Source: Candidatus Sericytochromatia bacterium
Lineage (GTDB): Bacteria; Cyanobacteriota; Sericytochromatia; UBA7694
NCBI GenBank assembly: GCA_018780035.1
Contig: JADMKE010000034.1
Span: 1-57,817, forward strand
Direction: 5' to 3'
DNA: 57,817 nucleotides
Shown here: piece after piece, positions 44,032-53,001 of the stretch
Layout of the letters: the number at the start of each line of letters is the position of its first letter
How positions within the stretch are numbered: position 1 is the stretch's first letter
Position numbers and translations under genes: made by a program
The notes under the pieces: model-generated
The model's database searches: none
What the model saw: the letters and a program-made list of their open reading frames with translations, nothing else
Told to the model about the DNA's origin: nothing

Positions 44032-44096
44032 AAAATAATCTTTGAAATGAGCAGAAATAGGTTAAATTGAATATATAAGGCGAAAGGAGAATGTTG

Positions 44097-44564
44097 ATGG
44101 ATAAACTAAGTGAGATTGAGCCAGAAAAATCTCAAAATAGGCTCATTGCTCCCGGTCTCATGCTCGGCTGCTTGGCACTTTTGGCGGTGATCCTCTACCC
44201 CCATTTTATGCCTGCCTGTGGCTGCGCTGAACCCTCGCAAAAGATCAATATGCACAAATTGCAAACCATGCTTGAAAACTATGCCGTTGATTGGGGCGGG
44301 GTCTACCCCGAAAATGTGAAGCAATTGGAAACAACTGCCAAAAATGTGGCTCAGCCCTATTGGATCGAAATCAGCAATCCCGTCTCCAAAGCCAAAGGCC
44401 TGGGCAAAGCCTATGGCGATGTCAACAGCCCGCCTGTCTTTGGCATGGTGGTGTATGTGCCCCATGGAAGCCCCATCACAACCTATGCCATCTACGCCTA
44501 CCAAGATGCCAAGCTTGAATTTATCCAAGACAAAGGCTTGGTCTTTTTCCTGAGCAATTCTTAA
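44097..44564 (+). CDS. Membrane-anchored pseudopilin-like protein
   Basis: 155 residues from ATG 44097, chosen because GGAGA ends 6 nt upstream; the ATG at 44091 is adjacent to that site. It has one transmembrane helix (LIAPGLMLGCLALLAVILYPHF), then HKLQTMLENYAVDWGGVYPENVKQLETTAK and PYWIEISNPVS, similar in spacing to the globular domain of type II secretion/type IV pseudopilins (N-terminal helix, L--YA-D-GGYPP-L--L). The canonical prepilin peptidase site with a Glu at +5 is not present, so it may be a divergent pilin-like protein. There is no secretion gene cluster nearby. Confidence 0.6.
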   Translation: MDKLSEIEPEKSQNRLIAPGLMLGCLALLAVILYPHFMPACGCAEPSQKINMHKLQTMLENYAVDWGGVYPENVKQLETTAKNVAQPYWIEISNPVSKAKGLGKAYGDVNSPPVFGMVVYVPHGSPITTYAIYAYQDAKLEFIQDKGLVFFLSNS

Positions 44565-44651
44565 ACGGCCTTTCCAATTCCCAAACCCACAAAAGCTGTG
44601 GTATCCTAAAACTCGTGTCCGAGATACAGATCCAGGATACGTGCCACTTTT

Positions 44652-44732
44652 GGAGGGAGTCCGGGTGGTGAGGAAGCTGTCTTGAAAACAGTGGCCCCTT
44701 TGGGGTTGCGGGTTCGAATCCTGTTCCCTCCG
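44652..44732 (+). tRNA. tRNA-Ser (anticodon TGA)
   Basis: The acceptor arms GGAGGGA (44652-44658) and TCCCTCC (44725-44731) pair fully, followed by discriminator G. The anticodon stem/loop GCTGT-CTTGAAA-ACAGT gives anticodon TGA. The long variable arm GGCCCC-TTT-GGGGTT is the mark of a serine tRNA, and GCGGG-TTCGAAT-CCTGT is the T arm. The D arm is short. The 3' CCA is not encoded. An intrinsic terminator follows. Confidence 0.92.
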
Positions 44733-44737
44733 CTTTA

Positions 44738-44766
44738 AACCGGCTGGTGAGTGCCAGCCGGTTTTG
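44738..44766 (+). terminator. Intrinsic terminator after tRNA-Ser
   Basis: AACCGGCTGG and CCAGCCGGTT form a 10-bp stem around TGAGTG, followed by TTTG, starting 6 nt past the end of the tRNA. Confidence 0.85.
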
Positions 44767-44852
44767 CATTGGGGATATTTTTTTCGACCCCCACCAATAC
44801 CCCGCTGGGTATGTTATGCTGGTCAGCATCAATGCTGAAGGATCTTAAGTAG

Positions 44853-46058
44853 ATGCCTAATTCTTTTGAACCCGCCTCAGAAATTCAGGACTATTTGGTC
44901 TTTGGGGAATACGGCGAGGTCAATCCCTCGATCAACGATTCCTCCACCTATACCTTTCTCAACCCTGCCACCATGGAAGAACTCTTTGACCATGAAATCG
45001 AAGGCTGTTTTCTCTATTCGCGCCACTGGAACCCCAGCAATAAATACCTGGCCCAGGCCCTGGCCGCCATGGAGCAAACCGCTTCGGCCCAGGTCACAGC
45101 CTCAGGCATGAGCGCGATCGCTTGCGCCATCTTGCAGAATTGCCAAATGGGTGATGAGATCCTTGCCAGCCGCACGATTTATGGCGGGACTTACGCTTTG
45201 CTCAAGAATTTTTTACCGCGTTTTGGGATTACCACGCGCTTTGTCAATTTGCGCAATCTGGCTGAAGTAGAAGCGGCCATCACGCCCCAAACCAAATTGC
45301 TCTATTCGGAATCGATCAGCAATCCCTTGCTCGATGTCGCCAATTTACCCGAACTGTCCAAACTCAGCCAGGCCCACGGACTCAAATTGATGATCGACAA
45401 TACCTTCAGCCCGCTGATGCTCACCCCTGCCCGCCACGGGGCAGATATCGTCGCTCACAGCCTGACGAAGTTTATCAACGGCACCAGTGATTGTGTTGCA
45501 GGGGCCGTCTGTGGCCCCAAAAACCTGATTGCTGAACTCTCAAATGTCAACCACGGCGCGAGTATGCTGCTCGGACCTGTCTTGGACAGCTTCCGCTCAG
45601 CGAGCATCCTTAAAAATTTACACAGTTTACATATCCGCATTCAAAAGCACAGTGCCAATGCGCTTTTGCTGGCCCAAACCCTCGAAGCGCAGGGCGTTAG
45701 GGTACATTACCCAGGTTTGCCCAGTCACATTGACCACGAATTGCTCAAAAGCCTGATGAATCCAGGTTATGGCTTTGGCGGTATGTTGGTGATCGATGCT
45801 GGAGACACAGCCACAGGCAATCGCCTGATGGAATTGATGCAGGCCGAAAAGGTGGGCTATTTGGCCGTTAGTTTGGGCTATTTTAAGACCCTTTTTAGCG
45901 CACCTGGCAGCAGCACCTCTTCGGAGATCCCGGCAGACGAACGCCAGGCCATGGGCCTGAGTGATGGTCTGGTGCGGATCTCCGTGGGTCTTGACCACAA
46001 CATGACCCGTTCAATTGAGCGGATTCAAAACTGTCTGAAACAGGTTGGGCTGCTTTAG
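44853..46058 (+). CDS. Cys/Met metabolism PLP-dependent enzyme (methionine gamma-lyase / cystathionine type)
   Basis: 401 residues of the Cys/Met metabolism family. Y-SRHWNPSNKYLAQALAAMEQ gives the phosphate-contacting and substrate residues, ASGMSAIACAIL the PLP phosphate loop, SESISNPLLDVANLPELS and MIDNTFSPLMLTPA the ring-stacking and Asp residues, and DIVAHSLTKFINGTSDCVAG carries the Schiff-base lysine. SLGYFKTLFSAPGSSTSSE is the C-terminal substrate carboxylate site. It could degrade methionine or homocysteine, or act as cystathionine synthase/lyase; motifs do not decide. A small dyad, CAGCAT-CA-ATGCTG (44825-44838), sits in the leader. Confidence 0.9.
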   Translation: MPNSFEPASEIQDYLVFGEYGEVNPSINDSSTYTFLNPATMEELFDHEIEGCFLYSRHWNPSNKYLAQALAAMEQTASAQVTASGMSAIACAILQNCQMGDEILASRTIYGGTYALLKNFLPRFGITTRFVNLRNLAEVEAAITPQTKLLYSESISNPLLDVANLPELSKLSQAHGLKLMIDNTFSPLMLTPARHGADIVAHSLTKFINGTSDCVAGAVCGPKNLIAELSNVNHGASMLLGPVLDSFRSASILKNLHSLHIRIQKHSANALLLAQTLEAQGVRVHYPGLPSHIDHELLKSLMNPGYGFGGMLVIDAGDTATGNRLMELMQAEKVGYLAVSLGYFKTLFSAPGSSTSSEIPADERQAMGLSDGLVRISVGLDHNMTRSIERIQNCLKQVGLL

Positions 46059-46090
46059 CCTCTGGTCTACAGGCCTGCTTAGGTTAAAAA

Positions 46091-46669
46091 TTAACGCTGG
46101 CTGACCAGTGGGTTGGTCTGTACCTGGGTTTGTAAGCTGGCCTGGCCTGTACGGGCATCCACTTGGAACCAACCATCCGCTGAGCGGATTTCCCAACGCA
46201 TGAAGCTGTCCAATTCCATCGAATAGACCGGGAAATTTTTCAGGCCTTTTTCTTTGGCTGCTTTGAGGGCCGCATCGCTGTCGATTTGCCAACTGCCATC
46301 AAAGATCCCGCCCCCAAAAAAGCTATTGCTGACTTCCTGTTTTTGGCCATTGCTGACCTTGAGGGCTTTTTGTTTGCCAATCGCGCTGAAATAAAAGGTC
46401 CATTCAAAGCTGCGGCCATTTTCTTCGACATAGCGGCCTTCCACTTTGGCCAAACGTGCGCTGAAGTCCCAGCGCTGTGCTTCCATGCGGGCCCAACGGT
46501 AATCGTTGAGGGCGGTGTCAAAATACTGGGCTTGGGGAGAGGTTTTGGCTGTGGCGTTCTGGGAGCGCAAAAGGGCATTGGCAGGGGAGAGAGGGGCTTG
46601 GCTTTGACAAGCCGTTAAGCTGAGAAGCAAAGCGAGTGGGAGGTAAAGATATTTTTTCACGGCGCACAT
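46091..46669 (-). CDS. Lipoprotein of unknown function
   Basis: 192 residues. Signal peptide KKYLYLPLALLLSLTACQS with lipobox LTAC. The start could be ATG 46669 or GTG 46660 (VKKYLYL); the signal peptide is intact either way. The mature part has FEWTFYFSAIGKQKALKVSNG and RWEIRSADGWFQVDARTG. The ending W-V-D--TG resembles a PepSY-like or beta-lactamase-inhibitor-like module, but no firm family call is possible. It is convergent with the PLP-enzyme gene. Confidence 0.7.
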   Translation of the reverse strand: MCAVKKYLYLPLALLLSLTACQSQAPLSPANALLRSQNATAKTSPQAQYFDTALNDYRWARMEAQRWDFSARLAKVEGRYVEENGRSFEWTFYFSAIGKQKALKVSNGQKQEVSNSFFGGGIFDGSWQIDSDAALKAAKEKGLKNFPVYSMELDSFMRWEIRSADGWFQVDARTGQASLQTQVQTNPLVSQR

Positions 46670-46738
46670 CCAATATTAAATCTATTTAATTCAGATTTTA
46701 TCAAAATTTAATAAAAAGTGCAAATCTGGATCGCGAGG

Positions 46739-47074
46739 CTAGATGGGGTTCACTTCCAGGGGTTCTTCTGCGTGGGGATCTTGACGCTGTAAGAGGGAGA
46801 GCAGTTGTTCCTGGCTGCGAACCTGTTCGCGCAGTTCTGTGATTTGGCGGCGCAGATGGCGAATCAGATCGAGTCCCTCGGGTGAGATCGAAAAGGACTG
46901 GAAGAGACGAATCAGGCTTTCCAGTTCGGGCAGTTCTTCGCTGTCGAGAAACCATTCCTGTTGCTCGATCAGGGGAGTATAGAGCCCGACTTCAGCAAAT
47001 TCAATCAAAACATCGAAATCCAAGGCATAAAATTGGGAGAGTTCGCGGACCGAAACCAGCTTGCGCTCAGACAT
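46739..47074 (-). CDS. cbpM: Chaperone modulator CbpM-like protein
   Basis: 111 residues from ATG 47074, which overlaps the 3' end of cbpA by 8 nt; GAGG lies upstream inside cbpA. It has a MerR-like N-terminal helix-turn-helix ([31 protein letters not shown], then [30 protein letters not shown]) and a C-terminal coiled coil ([19 protein letters not shown]). CbpM proteins bind the J-domain of CbpA and inhibit it. The overlapping cbpA neighbour is the main support. The frame continues upstream, but those residues overlap cbpA coding sequence and are not needed. Confidence 0.85.
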   Translation of the reverse strand: MSERKLVSVRELSQFYALDFDVLIEFAEVGLYTPLIEQQEWFLDSEELPELESLIRLFQSFSISPEGLDLIRHLRRQITELREQVRSQEQLLSLLQRQDPHAEEPLEVNPI

Positions 47075-47987
47075 GGGAACCTCTTTCCTGACGGATTTTG
47101 CGCCAGTCTGCGAGTAAAACTTTTTCACTTTCACTCAGTTTGCTGGGCAAATCGACCTGTAATTCAAGGATCAGATCGCCTTTTTGCTCTGGGTGTTTGT
47201 AAACGGGATACCCTTTGCCACGCAAACGTAATTTTGTGCCACTGGGTGTTTCGGGTTTGATTTGCAGACGCATCTCACCTTCCAGACTGGGGACCTTCAA
47301 CTCGCCGCCCAACAGGGCTGTAAACACATCGACAGAGATCCGTGCGCTTAAGTCATCGCCTTTGCGCGAGAACACAGGATGGGGATGAAAACCAAAGGTA
47401 ATATACAGATCTCCGGGCGGCCCACCATGGGCACCGGGTTCACCGTGCCCGTTCAAGCGAATGGTCTGACCGGGGGCGACCCCAGCGGGCACGGTGAAGC
47501 GAATCTGTTGGTTATGGATATTGATCGTCTGTTTGTGGGTTTTTAAACCGTCTTCGAGATTGAGCAATAATTCAGTTTTGAGATCGTGGCCTTTAAAGCG
47601 CTGGGTTCTGGCTTCTCCTGCCTGAGGATCAAAATCCCGGTTGCCAAAAATGGAGTGAAAAAAGTCTGAAAAGTCTTGCCCGGTTTGGCCTGAACTTTTT
47701 TTTCTGGCATTTGCCTGAGCCGAGGCCTGTTGGCGGCGCATGGCCTCGATCTGGTCTGCATGTTCCCAGTCCTTACCGTACTGATCGTATTGTTTGCGTT
47801 TGAGTGGATCAGACAGCACCTCATTGGCTTCAGTGAGTGCTTGAAAGCGCTTCACGGCCTGTTCGTCATCGGGATTGACATCGGGATGGTGTTTGCGGGC
47901 TTGCTTGCGGTAGGCCTTGCGAATCTCGTCCTGGCTGGCGGTTTTGGCCACGCCCAAGGTGGCATAATAGTCGATAAATTCTGACAT
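47067..47987 (-). CDS. cbpA: DnaJ-type co-chaperone CbpA
   Basis: 306 residues. The J-domain (about residues 5-70) includes [36 protein letters not shown] with the HPD motif, and [27 protein letters not shown]-poor linker follows, and then the two C-terminal beta-sandwich substrate-binding domains ([47 protein letters not shown]). There is no zinc finger, which distinguishes it from DnaJ. It stimulates Hsp70 (DnaK). CbpM is encoded next in the same transcript. Family length matches. Confidence 0.95.
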   Translation of the reverse strand: MSEFIDYYATLGVAKTASQDEIRKAYRKQARKHHPDVNPDDEQAVKRFQALTEANEVLSDPLKRKQYDQYGKDWEHADQIEAMRRQQASAQANARKKSSGQTGQDFSDFFHSIFGNRDFDPQAGEARTQRFKGHDLKTELLLNLEDGLKTHKQTINIHNQQIRFTVPAGVAPGQTIRLNGHGEPGAHGGPPGDLYITFGFHPHPVFSRKGDDLSARISVDVFTALLGGELKVPSLEGEMRLQIKPETPSGTKLRLRGKGYPVYKHPEQKGDLILELQVDLPSKLSESEKVLLADWRKIRQERGSHV

Positions 47988-48078
47988 GTGGCCTGATTTT
48001 TTTTTGAAAAATTTAACTTTTCAGTCTCATTCTCAGTATAAGCGCATTTTGGAGATAGAATACATATTCTTTATACAT

Positions 48079-48420
48079 TTATACCTTTTTCCGGCGCAGA
48101 AGCATGACCGGCCAAGCAGAAGAAATCGCACAAAAGGTACTCAAAAAAGCATAGAGGCCAAACGGGCCTTTGGCTTTGTCCGTTTTGACCTCTTGGTGGG
48201 CTTGTTTCAAAAATAAGATATAACAGAGCAGCAAATCCAACGTCAGCACCACTCCCACGGGGGTCGAAAAGGCCTCTTTGACTATATGGCCAGGGGTGGG
48301 CGGTTTTTTGTTTTTGGCTGTATACCAGGCCCCATAAACGAGGGGAATCAGGGTGCCGGTGATGGCCATAAACAGATTAAAGCGGCGATCGGAGCGTAAC
48401 TGGGAGCGGGGGCTGGACAT
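48079..48420 (-). CDS. Small membrane protein of unknown function
   Basis: 113 residues. Hydrophobic segments at about 17-35 (LFMAITGTLIPLVYGAWYT), 52-70 (TPVGVVLTLDLLLCYILFL) and 85-105 (FGLYAFLSTFCAISSAWPVML) suggest three membrane helices; the ends are basic. A GGAGG-type ribosome-binding site lies about 7 nt before ATG 48420. No family is recognised. Confidence 0.65.
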   Translation of the reverse strand: MSSPRSQLRSDRRFNLFMAITGTLIPLVYGAWYTAKNKKPPTPGHIVKEAFSTPVGVVLTLDLLLCYILFLKQAHQEVKTDKAKGPFGLYAFLSTFCAISSAWPVMLLRRKKV

Positions 48421-48534
48421 AATTACCTCCAGGGATAAGCGCAGAGTCTGGATGGACGTCTGAGTGCAGTTTAACCCTTTCGAGGCAAAATTCCAACTGT
48501 TTCAACAGGGAGCATCCCTCTGCTTCCTCTCAAC

Positions 48535-51354
48535 TCAGCTGACAGCTTCAGCCAGCAAATACAAATACGAAACCCAGGCATCGCCACTGGCTCTTTCCAG
48601 CCCCAATTCACAGGTGCGACTGCTGCAATAATGGCCCTCAAACTGCCCGGCTTGCACTTCGCGGGCTTCTGAGGCAGTGGCAGAAGCGGTTAACTCGGGT
48701 ACAAGATAGCCGCGATCACCCGCAAAACCACAACACCCCGCACTGAGGGGCACTTCTGCGTGGGTCACACAGGCGCTGACAACCTGCTTTAACTGCACTT
48801 CCAGCCCCATTTTTTGAATCGAACACACGGGGTGGACGACCACCGAACGTTGCAAAGGCAAGGGATTGAGCGCAGGCAACAAAACCTCTTGGCTAAACAC
48901 CACACTGTCCACAATCCGCAGGCGTTGATATTTGGCCAAATTATCTGGCGTGAGCTGGTCTGAATTGCTGAGCAATTGCCACGTACAGGGGCTGTTGTCG
49001 ACGACAATGGGCAAGCTGCCCGCTTTGGACGCTGTCCACAGTGCTTCAATACTCTGATTCAGGAGCAGCGCACTCGCTGCTTGAAAGCCTTTGGAGCCAA
49101 AGGGCAGGCCACAGCACAGGTTTTGCCCGATTAAATTCAGGCGAATCCCGGCTTTGGCTGCCAATTGAAGCAGCAACTCGGGCAAAGCGGGTTTGTCTGC
49201 ATAGCCCATCTCGCGGGTAATGCAACTGGCGTAATAGATCCAATCGGGTTGGGTATGGGTCGGCGGCGCGACAAATGCCGGGGCCGGGGTGGGCCATTCT
49301 GGGGGCCAAGCGGGCAGGTCCAGCCAAGGGCCCAGGGATTTTTTTAACAAAGGCAGTTGCAAGAGCTGATTGATGCGTTTGGCCCCGATAAGTGTGTGGC
49401 TGGTTTGACCAACTTTAAGGCCCAGCCCCAGGGCTTTTTCGAGGGTGCCAAAATGGCCTGCCAGGGCTTTGGCCCGGTCTTGGCTGGCTGAGCTGTGGCT
49501 TTGTGCGCGCAGGCGTTTGACCAATTGGCCGGTATCTATGCCCACAGGACAGGCCAAGGCGCAGAGGCCATCTGTGGCACAGGTTTCCAAACCCGCATAG
49601 CGATAATCTGCCTGCAATTCAGCCAGGGCCTGGCTCTGTTCCGGTTGCGTTTTTAATCTGGCCATTTCCCGGCGCAGCACGATCCGTTGGCGGGGGGTTA
49701 AAGTCAGATCCCGGCTGGGGCAGTTTTTTTCACAAAAGCCACATTCAATGCAGCGGTCCACTTCTGCTTCGACCACGGGCAGGGTTTTGAGCGATGTCAC
49801 ATGGGCCAAGGGATCGGCATTGAGGATCACACCGGGGTTGAGCAAATGGCTTGGATCTGCCAGGGCCTTGAGCTTTTGCATAATCGCATAGCCTTCTGGC
49901 CCCCACTCCGTTTCCACAAAAGGCGCCATATTGCGGCCTGTGCCGTGTTCGGCCTTCAGCCCACCGCCAAAGCGGCCCACGATCAGATCGACCAAATCTG
50001 CCATAAACGCCTGGTAGCGCGTGACCTGATCGGGGTGATTAAACGATTGGGTGATCACAAAATGCAAATTGCCATCGCGGGCATGGCCAAAGATAATCGC
50101 CTCGGCGTAGCCATGTTTGACAAACAGGCCGTGTAAAGCTGTCACCGCCTCAGCCAAGTCCGTGGTTTTAACCACCACGTCTTCGATAATCACGGTTGTG
50201 CCCTGGGCGCGCACAGCACCAACAGAGGGAAAGAGCCCCTTGCGGATTTTCCAGAGTTGGGCTTGCTCTTGGGGCTTTTGGGTCAACAGGGCAGGGCGCA
50301 GCAGGTCCAGTTCTTGCAAACAGGCTTCAGCGGCGGCGATATCCGCCCTTAAAGCCTCGGCACTTTCAGCTTGGTATTCGACCAAGAGGGCGGCAGCATG
50401 GTCTGGCAATTGCGAGAGCCAGTCCAATTCTGTTTGGTTTTCAATCGCACGCAGTGAGGCGCGGTCCATTAATTCCAAGGCCTTGGCCCCACTGGTATTA
50501 AGCGGTACAATCGCCTCACAGGCCGCTTGTACCGTGGCAAAGACCAATAAACCTGTGTATTTAAAAGGCAAATCGGGAAGGGTATTTAAGGTCGCTTCGG
50601 AAATAAACGCCAAGGTGCCTTCCGAGCCAATTAAGAGATGGCTGAAAATTTCCAGAGGAGTGCTGTAATCCAAAAAGGCGTTGAGGCTATAACCTGTGGT
50701 GTTTTTGAGTTGGTATTTCTCGCGGATGCGCTGACTCAGAGCCGGGCTGTCCAAGATTTGCTGTCGCAATTCAAGCAAGCCGCGTGCCAAACCGGGGCAT
50801 TCGGCCTCAAACCGCGTGGCTTCGCCGGATTTGCCCGTGTCAAAAATCTGTCCTGAGGGCAAAACAAATCTGAGTGAATCCAAGCTATGATAGGCATTGT
50901 GGGCCACACCACAGCACATTCCGCTGGCATTGTTGGCAAGAATGCCCCCCAACATGCAGGCGTTGATTGAGGCTGGGTCGGGGCCTATTTTGCGCTGGTA
51001 GGGACGCAGTAGGGCGTTGAGATGGCCGCCCACCACGCTAGGTTGGGCCTTGACCTTTTGGCCTCCTTCCAGCACTTCTACGCTGCGCCAATGGCGGGAG
51101 AGATCCACCAGCAGGCCCGATGTCACGGCTTGGCCCGAAAGACTGGTGCCTGCCGCCCGAAAGGTCATCGGAATTTGGTGTGTTTGGCTAAAGGCAAAGA
51201 GCGTGGCTATTTCAGACTCCGAGATGGGCATGGCCACGGCCAAAGGCAGCAAATGGTAAAAACTGGCATCTGAGGCCAGGGCCACCCGCGTGCTCAGGTC
51301 TGTTTTGAGTCCCATCTTCAATCCTGCCGCCAAAGTCTGCCAGGGAATGTTCAT
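48535..51354 (-). CDS. FAD-linked and Fe-S D-2-hydroxyacid dehydrogenase (D-lactate dehydrogenase type)
   Basis: A 939-residue single-chain enzyme. The N-terminal FAD_binding_4 domain has MTFRAAGTSLSGQAV and ASINACMLGGILANNASGMCCG; the following FAD-oxidase C domain has FGHARDGNLHFVI and LKAEHGTGRNMAPF. Two 4Fe-4S-type clusters are at CIECGFCEKNCP and CATDGLCALACP, followed by a C-terminal CCG-type heterodisulfide-reductase-like domain (NLCCGLPFGSKGF and SAGCCGFAGDRGY). It probably oxidises D-lactate or D-2-hydroxyglutarate and passes electrons to quinone via the Fe-S part. Length and domain order fit the fused YdiJ/Dld class. It is monocistronic. Confidence 0.92.
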   Translation of the reverse strand: MNIPWQTLAAGLKMGLKTDLSTRVALASDASFYHLLPLAVAMPISESEIATLFAFSQTHQIPMTFRAAGTSLSGQAVTSGLLVDLSRHWRSVEVLEGGQKVKAQPSVVGGHLNALLRPYQRKIGPDPASINACMLGGILANNASGMCCGVAHNAYHSLDSLRFVLPSGQIFDTGKSGEATRFEAECPGLARGLLELRQQILDSPALSQRIREKYQLKNTTGYSLNAFLDYSTPLEIFSHLLIGSEGTLAFISEATLNTLPDLPFKYTGLLVFATVQAACEAIVPLNTSGAKALELMDRASLRAIENQTELDWLSQLPDHAAALLVEYQAESAEALRADIAAAEACLQELDLLRPALLTQKPQEQAQLWKIRKGLFPSVGAVRAQGTTVIIEDVVVKTTDLAEAVTALHGLFVKHGYAEAIIFGHARDGNLHFVITQSFNHPDQVTRYQAFMADLVDLIVGRFGGGLKAEHGTGRNMAPFVETEWGPEGYAIMQKLKALADPSHLLNPGVILNADPLAHVTSLKTLPVVEAEVDRCIECGFCEKNCPSRDLTLTPRQRIVLRREMARLKTQPEQSQALAELQADYRYAGLETCATDGLCALACPVGIDTGQLVKRLRAQSHSSASQDRAKALAGHFGTLEKALGLGLKVGQTSHTLIGAKRINQLLQLPLLKKSLGPWLDLPAWPPEWPTPAPAFVAPPTHTQPDWIYYASCITREMGYADKPALPELLLQLAAKAGIRLNLIGQNLCCGLPFGSKGFQAASALLLNQSIEALWTASKAGSLPIVVDNSPCTWQLLSNSDQLTPDNLAKYQRLRIVDSVVFSQEVLLPALNPLPLQRSVVVHPVCSIQKMGLEVQLKQVVSACVTHAEVPLSAGCCGFAGDRGYLVPELTASATASEAREVQAGQFEGHYCSSRTCELGLERASGDAWVSYLYLLAEAVS

Positions 51355-51373
51355 GCACTCAATTTCTCATCTT

Positions 51374-52288
51374 TTAAGGCGCAGTGGTTGATGTTTCGAT
51401 GCCACTTTCTCCCCCACGCAGGCCAAGGCCTTTGGGCAGGGGATTGCCAAAGCGAAAATGGGCGCCCAGGGTGCCTGCGGTCGCAAAGGGCGCGTTTTGG
51501 CTCCAGAGGGCCTGATCGAGTTGCAGCGAGAGATCGACATAGGGATTCAAGCGCCAGGCCAGGCGCGGCTGAATGTAAATGGCCGACTGAACCAAGGCGT
51601 TGCTTTGATTCAAGCCCACTTTGCCATCAATTCCCAGTGAGAACAAAATTGCCGGGTGCAGCCAAATACCTGTCTCAGCAAAGAACAAAAACTGGTCAGC
51701 GGGTTTTTCGAGGGTGTTTTTCGCCAATTCGGCCTGTTGCACGCGAATATGTTGGCGGCTGTACCCTGTGCGCAAGCGGTAACCGGCTCCAGCTTGAACA
51801 TAGCCCCATTCGCCCAGGCCGTACCCAGCCAATAGGGCCGCGTCGAGGTTGAGCTGGCCTTCGCCCAGAATCGGTAGACTGTCGAGGCTGTATCCCAGTG
51901 GCACTGAGAGACCTGTGCGCAGGCTGAGGGCCAGGGGTTCTCTCAAAAACTGGATATAATTGCCAAGCCAGAGATCGGTAAAGCCGTTGTGGGTCACGGT
52001 CCCTGTGCGGGGATTGTCAATCTCGGGACTCACGTTGCGGCTTAAACTGCGCAGGGGTATCTCCAGCGCAAAAGCGGCATTTTCAACATAACCCAATTCG
52101 TAGCGGGTTTTCCAGGCAAATTCGGTGACAGCTGAGGGTTCATCGTTTTGGTACCTGCCCACCTGGGGCAGAACTTCAATAAAAGAGCTGTTTTTGGGCA
52201 GGACCCAGGCACTTTCGCTGGCCCAGGCGGGGGAACTCAAGAGGCCGGCCAAAAGCCCAATCACGGTAGGGTTGATGGCTTTTTTCAT
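51374..52288 (-). CDS. Outer-membrane beta-barrel protein
   Basis: 304 residues from ATG 52288. The signal peptide KKAINPTVIGLLAGLLSSPAWASES is cleaved after AWA. The mature protein is built of alternating amphipathic strands: SFIEVLPQVGRYQND, LGYVENAAFALEIPLRS, LWLGNYIQFLREPLALSLRTG, LDAALLAGYGLGEWGYVQ, AGAGYRLRTGYSR, FFAETGIWLHPAILFSLG. It ends LGAHFRFGNPLPKG. This is typical of a transport- or sensor-type barrel of the OmpA-like or outer-membrane autotransporter-like size range. Its ATG overlaps the stop of yaaR, so the two are coupled. Confidence 0.8.
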   Translation of the reverse strand: MKKAINPTVIGLLAGLLSSPAWASESAWVLPKNSSFIEVLPQVGRYQNDEPSAVTEFAWKTRYELGYVENAAFALEIPLRSLSRNVSPEIDNPRTGTVTHNGFTDLWLGNYIQFLREPLALSLRTGLSVPLGYSLDSLPILGEGQLNLDAALLAGYGLGEWGYVQAGAGYRLRTGYSRQHIRVQQAELAKNTLEKPADQFLFFAETGIWLHPAILFSLGIDGKVGLNQSNALVQSAIYIQPRLAWRLNPYVDLSLQLDQALWSQNAPFATAGTLGAHFRFGNPLPKGLGLRGGESGIETSTTAP

Positions 52289-52731
52289 CAGATAAACATA
52301 TCCAATAAGATTCCCCGAATTTCCTGCAGACGGGCCGCCATTTCGAGCGCTTTCCACTGATTGTTTAAGACGGTGTCCGTCAAGCTGGCGAGATTTTCAT
52401 CAACTTCGCGCACCAAGGTGTAGAGGCGATTGTGGCGATCAAAATTGCGTTCAACCGTGAACGATTGGCCTTGGGCTTTGCGGATAAAATTGCGCACCGC
52501 TTGGGTGTATTGTACCAACGAGCGTTCGCATGGGTTTTCCAAAAATTCAGCACCGAGACACTCTACCTGGGACATTAAGCTGTCGAGGCCCTCTTTGATC
52601 TGCGCCGCTCCCGCTGAGAAGACCTGCTGAAAGCCCCCGGCTTTTTCTGAGGCCTGTGCAGATAAACGGCCCGATTGGACTTTTTCTGTCCCTGGGCGCC
52701 GTTTGCGTGAGGGGTCGTTTTCTACCTGCAT
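52288..52731 (-). CDS. YaaR / DUF327 family protein
   Basis: 147 residues from ATG 52731 (MQVENDPSRKRRPG); upstream frame residues look non-coding. The C-terminal two thirds match YaaR: QYTQAVRNFIRKAQGQSFTVE, RHNRLYTLVREVDENLASLTD, and the diagnostic end RLQEIRGILLDMFI. The fold is helical; the function is unknown, although YaaR in Bacillus is genetically near DNA polymerase III and flagellar or stress genes. Its stop overlaps the start of the outer-membrane barrel gene by one base, an unexpected pairing. Confidence 0.8.
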   Translation of the reverse strand: MQVENDPSRKRRPGTEKVQSGRLSAQASEKAGGFQQVFSAGAAQIKEGLDSLMSQVECLGAEFLENPCERSLVQYTQAVRNFIRKAQGQSFTVERNFDRHNRLYTLVREVDENLASLTDTVLNNQWKALEMAARLQEIRGILLDMFI

Positions 52732-53001
52732 GGATGTGTGCGTCTCTTTACCCGTTTCTGCCAGTATATCACAGGGCTTTGTATCGCAGGCTCTCGGTGC
52801 CATACAGACCCCGTCGGAAAATACACAAGGCATTTTAAAAGAGTACAATACAGATATCAAATGGACGTCAAAGCTTTTGAAGTAGAGCTTTCTAGAATCC
52901 TCTTTTTATCTCCCCTTTTTTTCATTTTACCGACAACCCAAACCACACCCCTCCCATTTTGGGCAAGGGAAAATGCTGTCATCGCATTCAAGAGGCCATT
53001 C

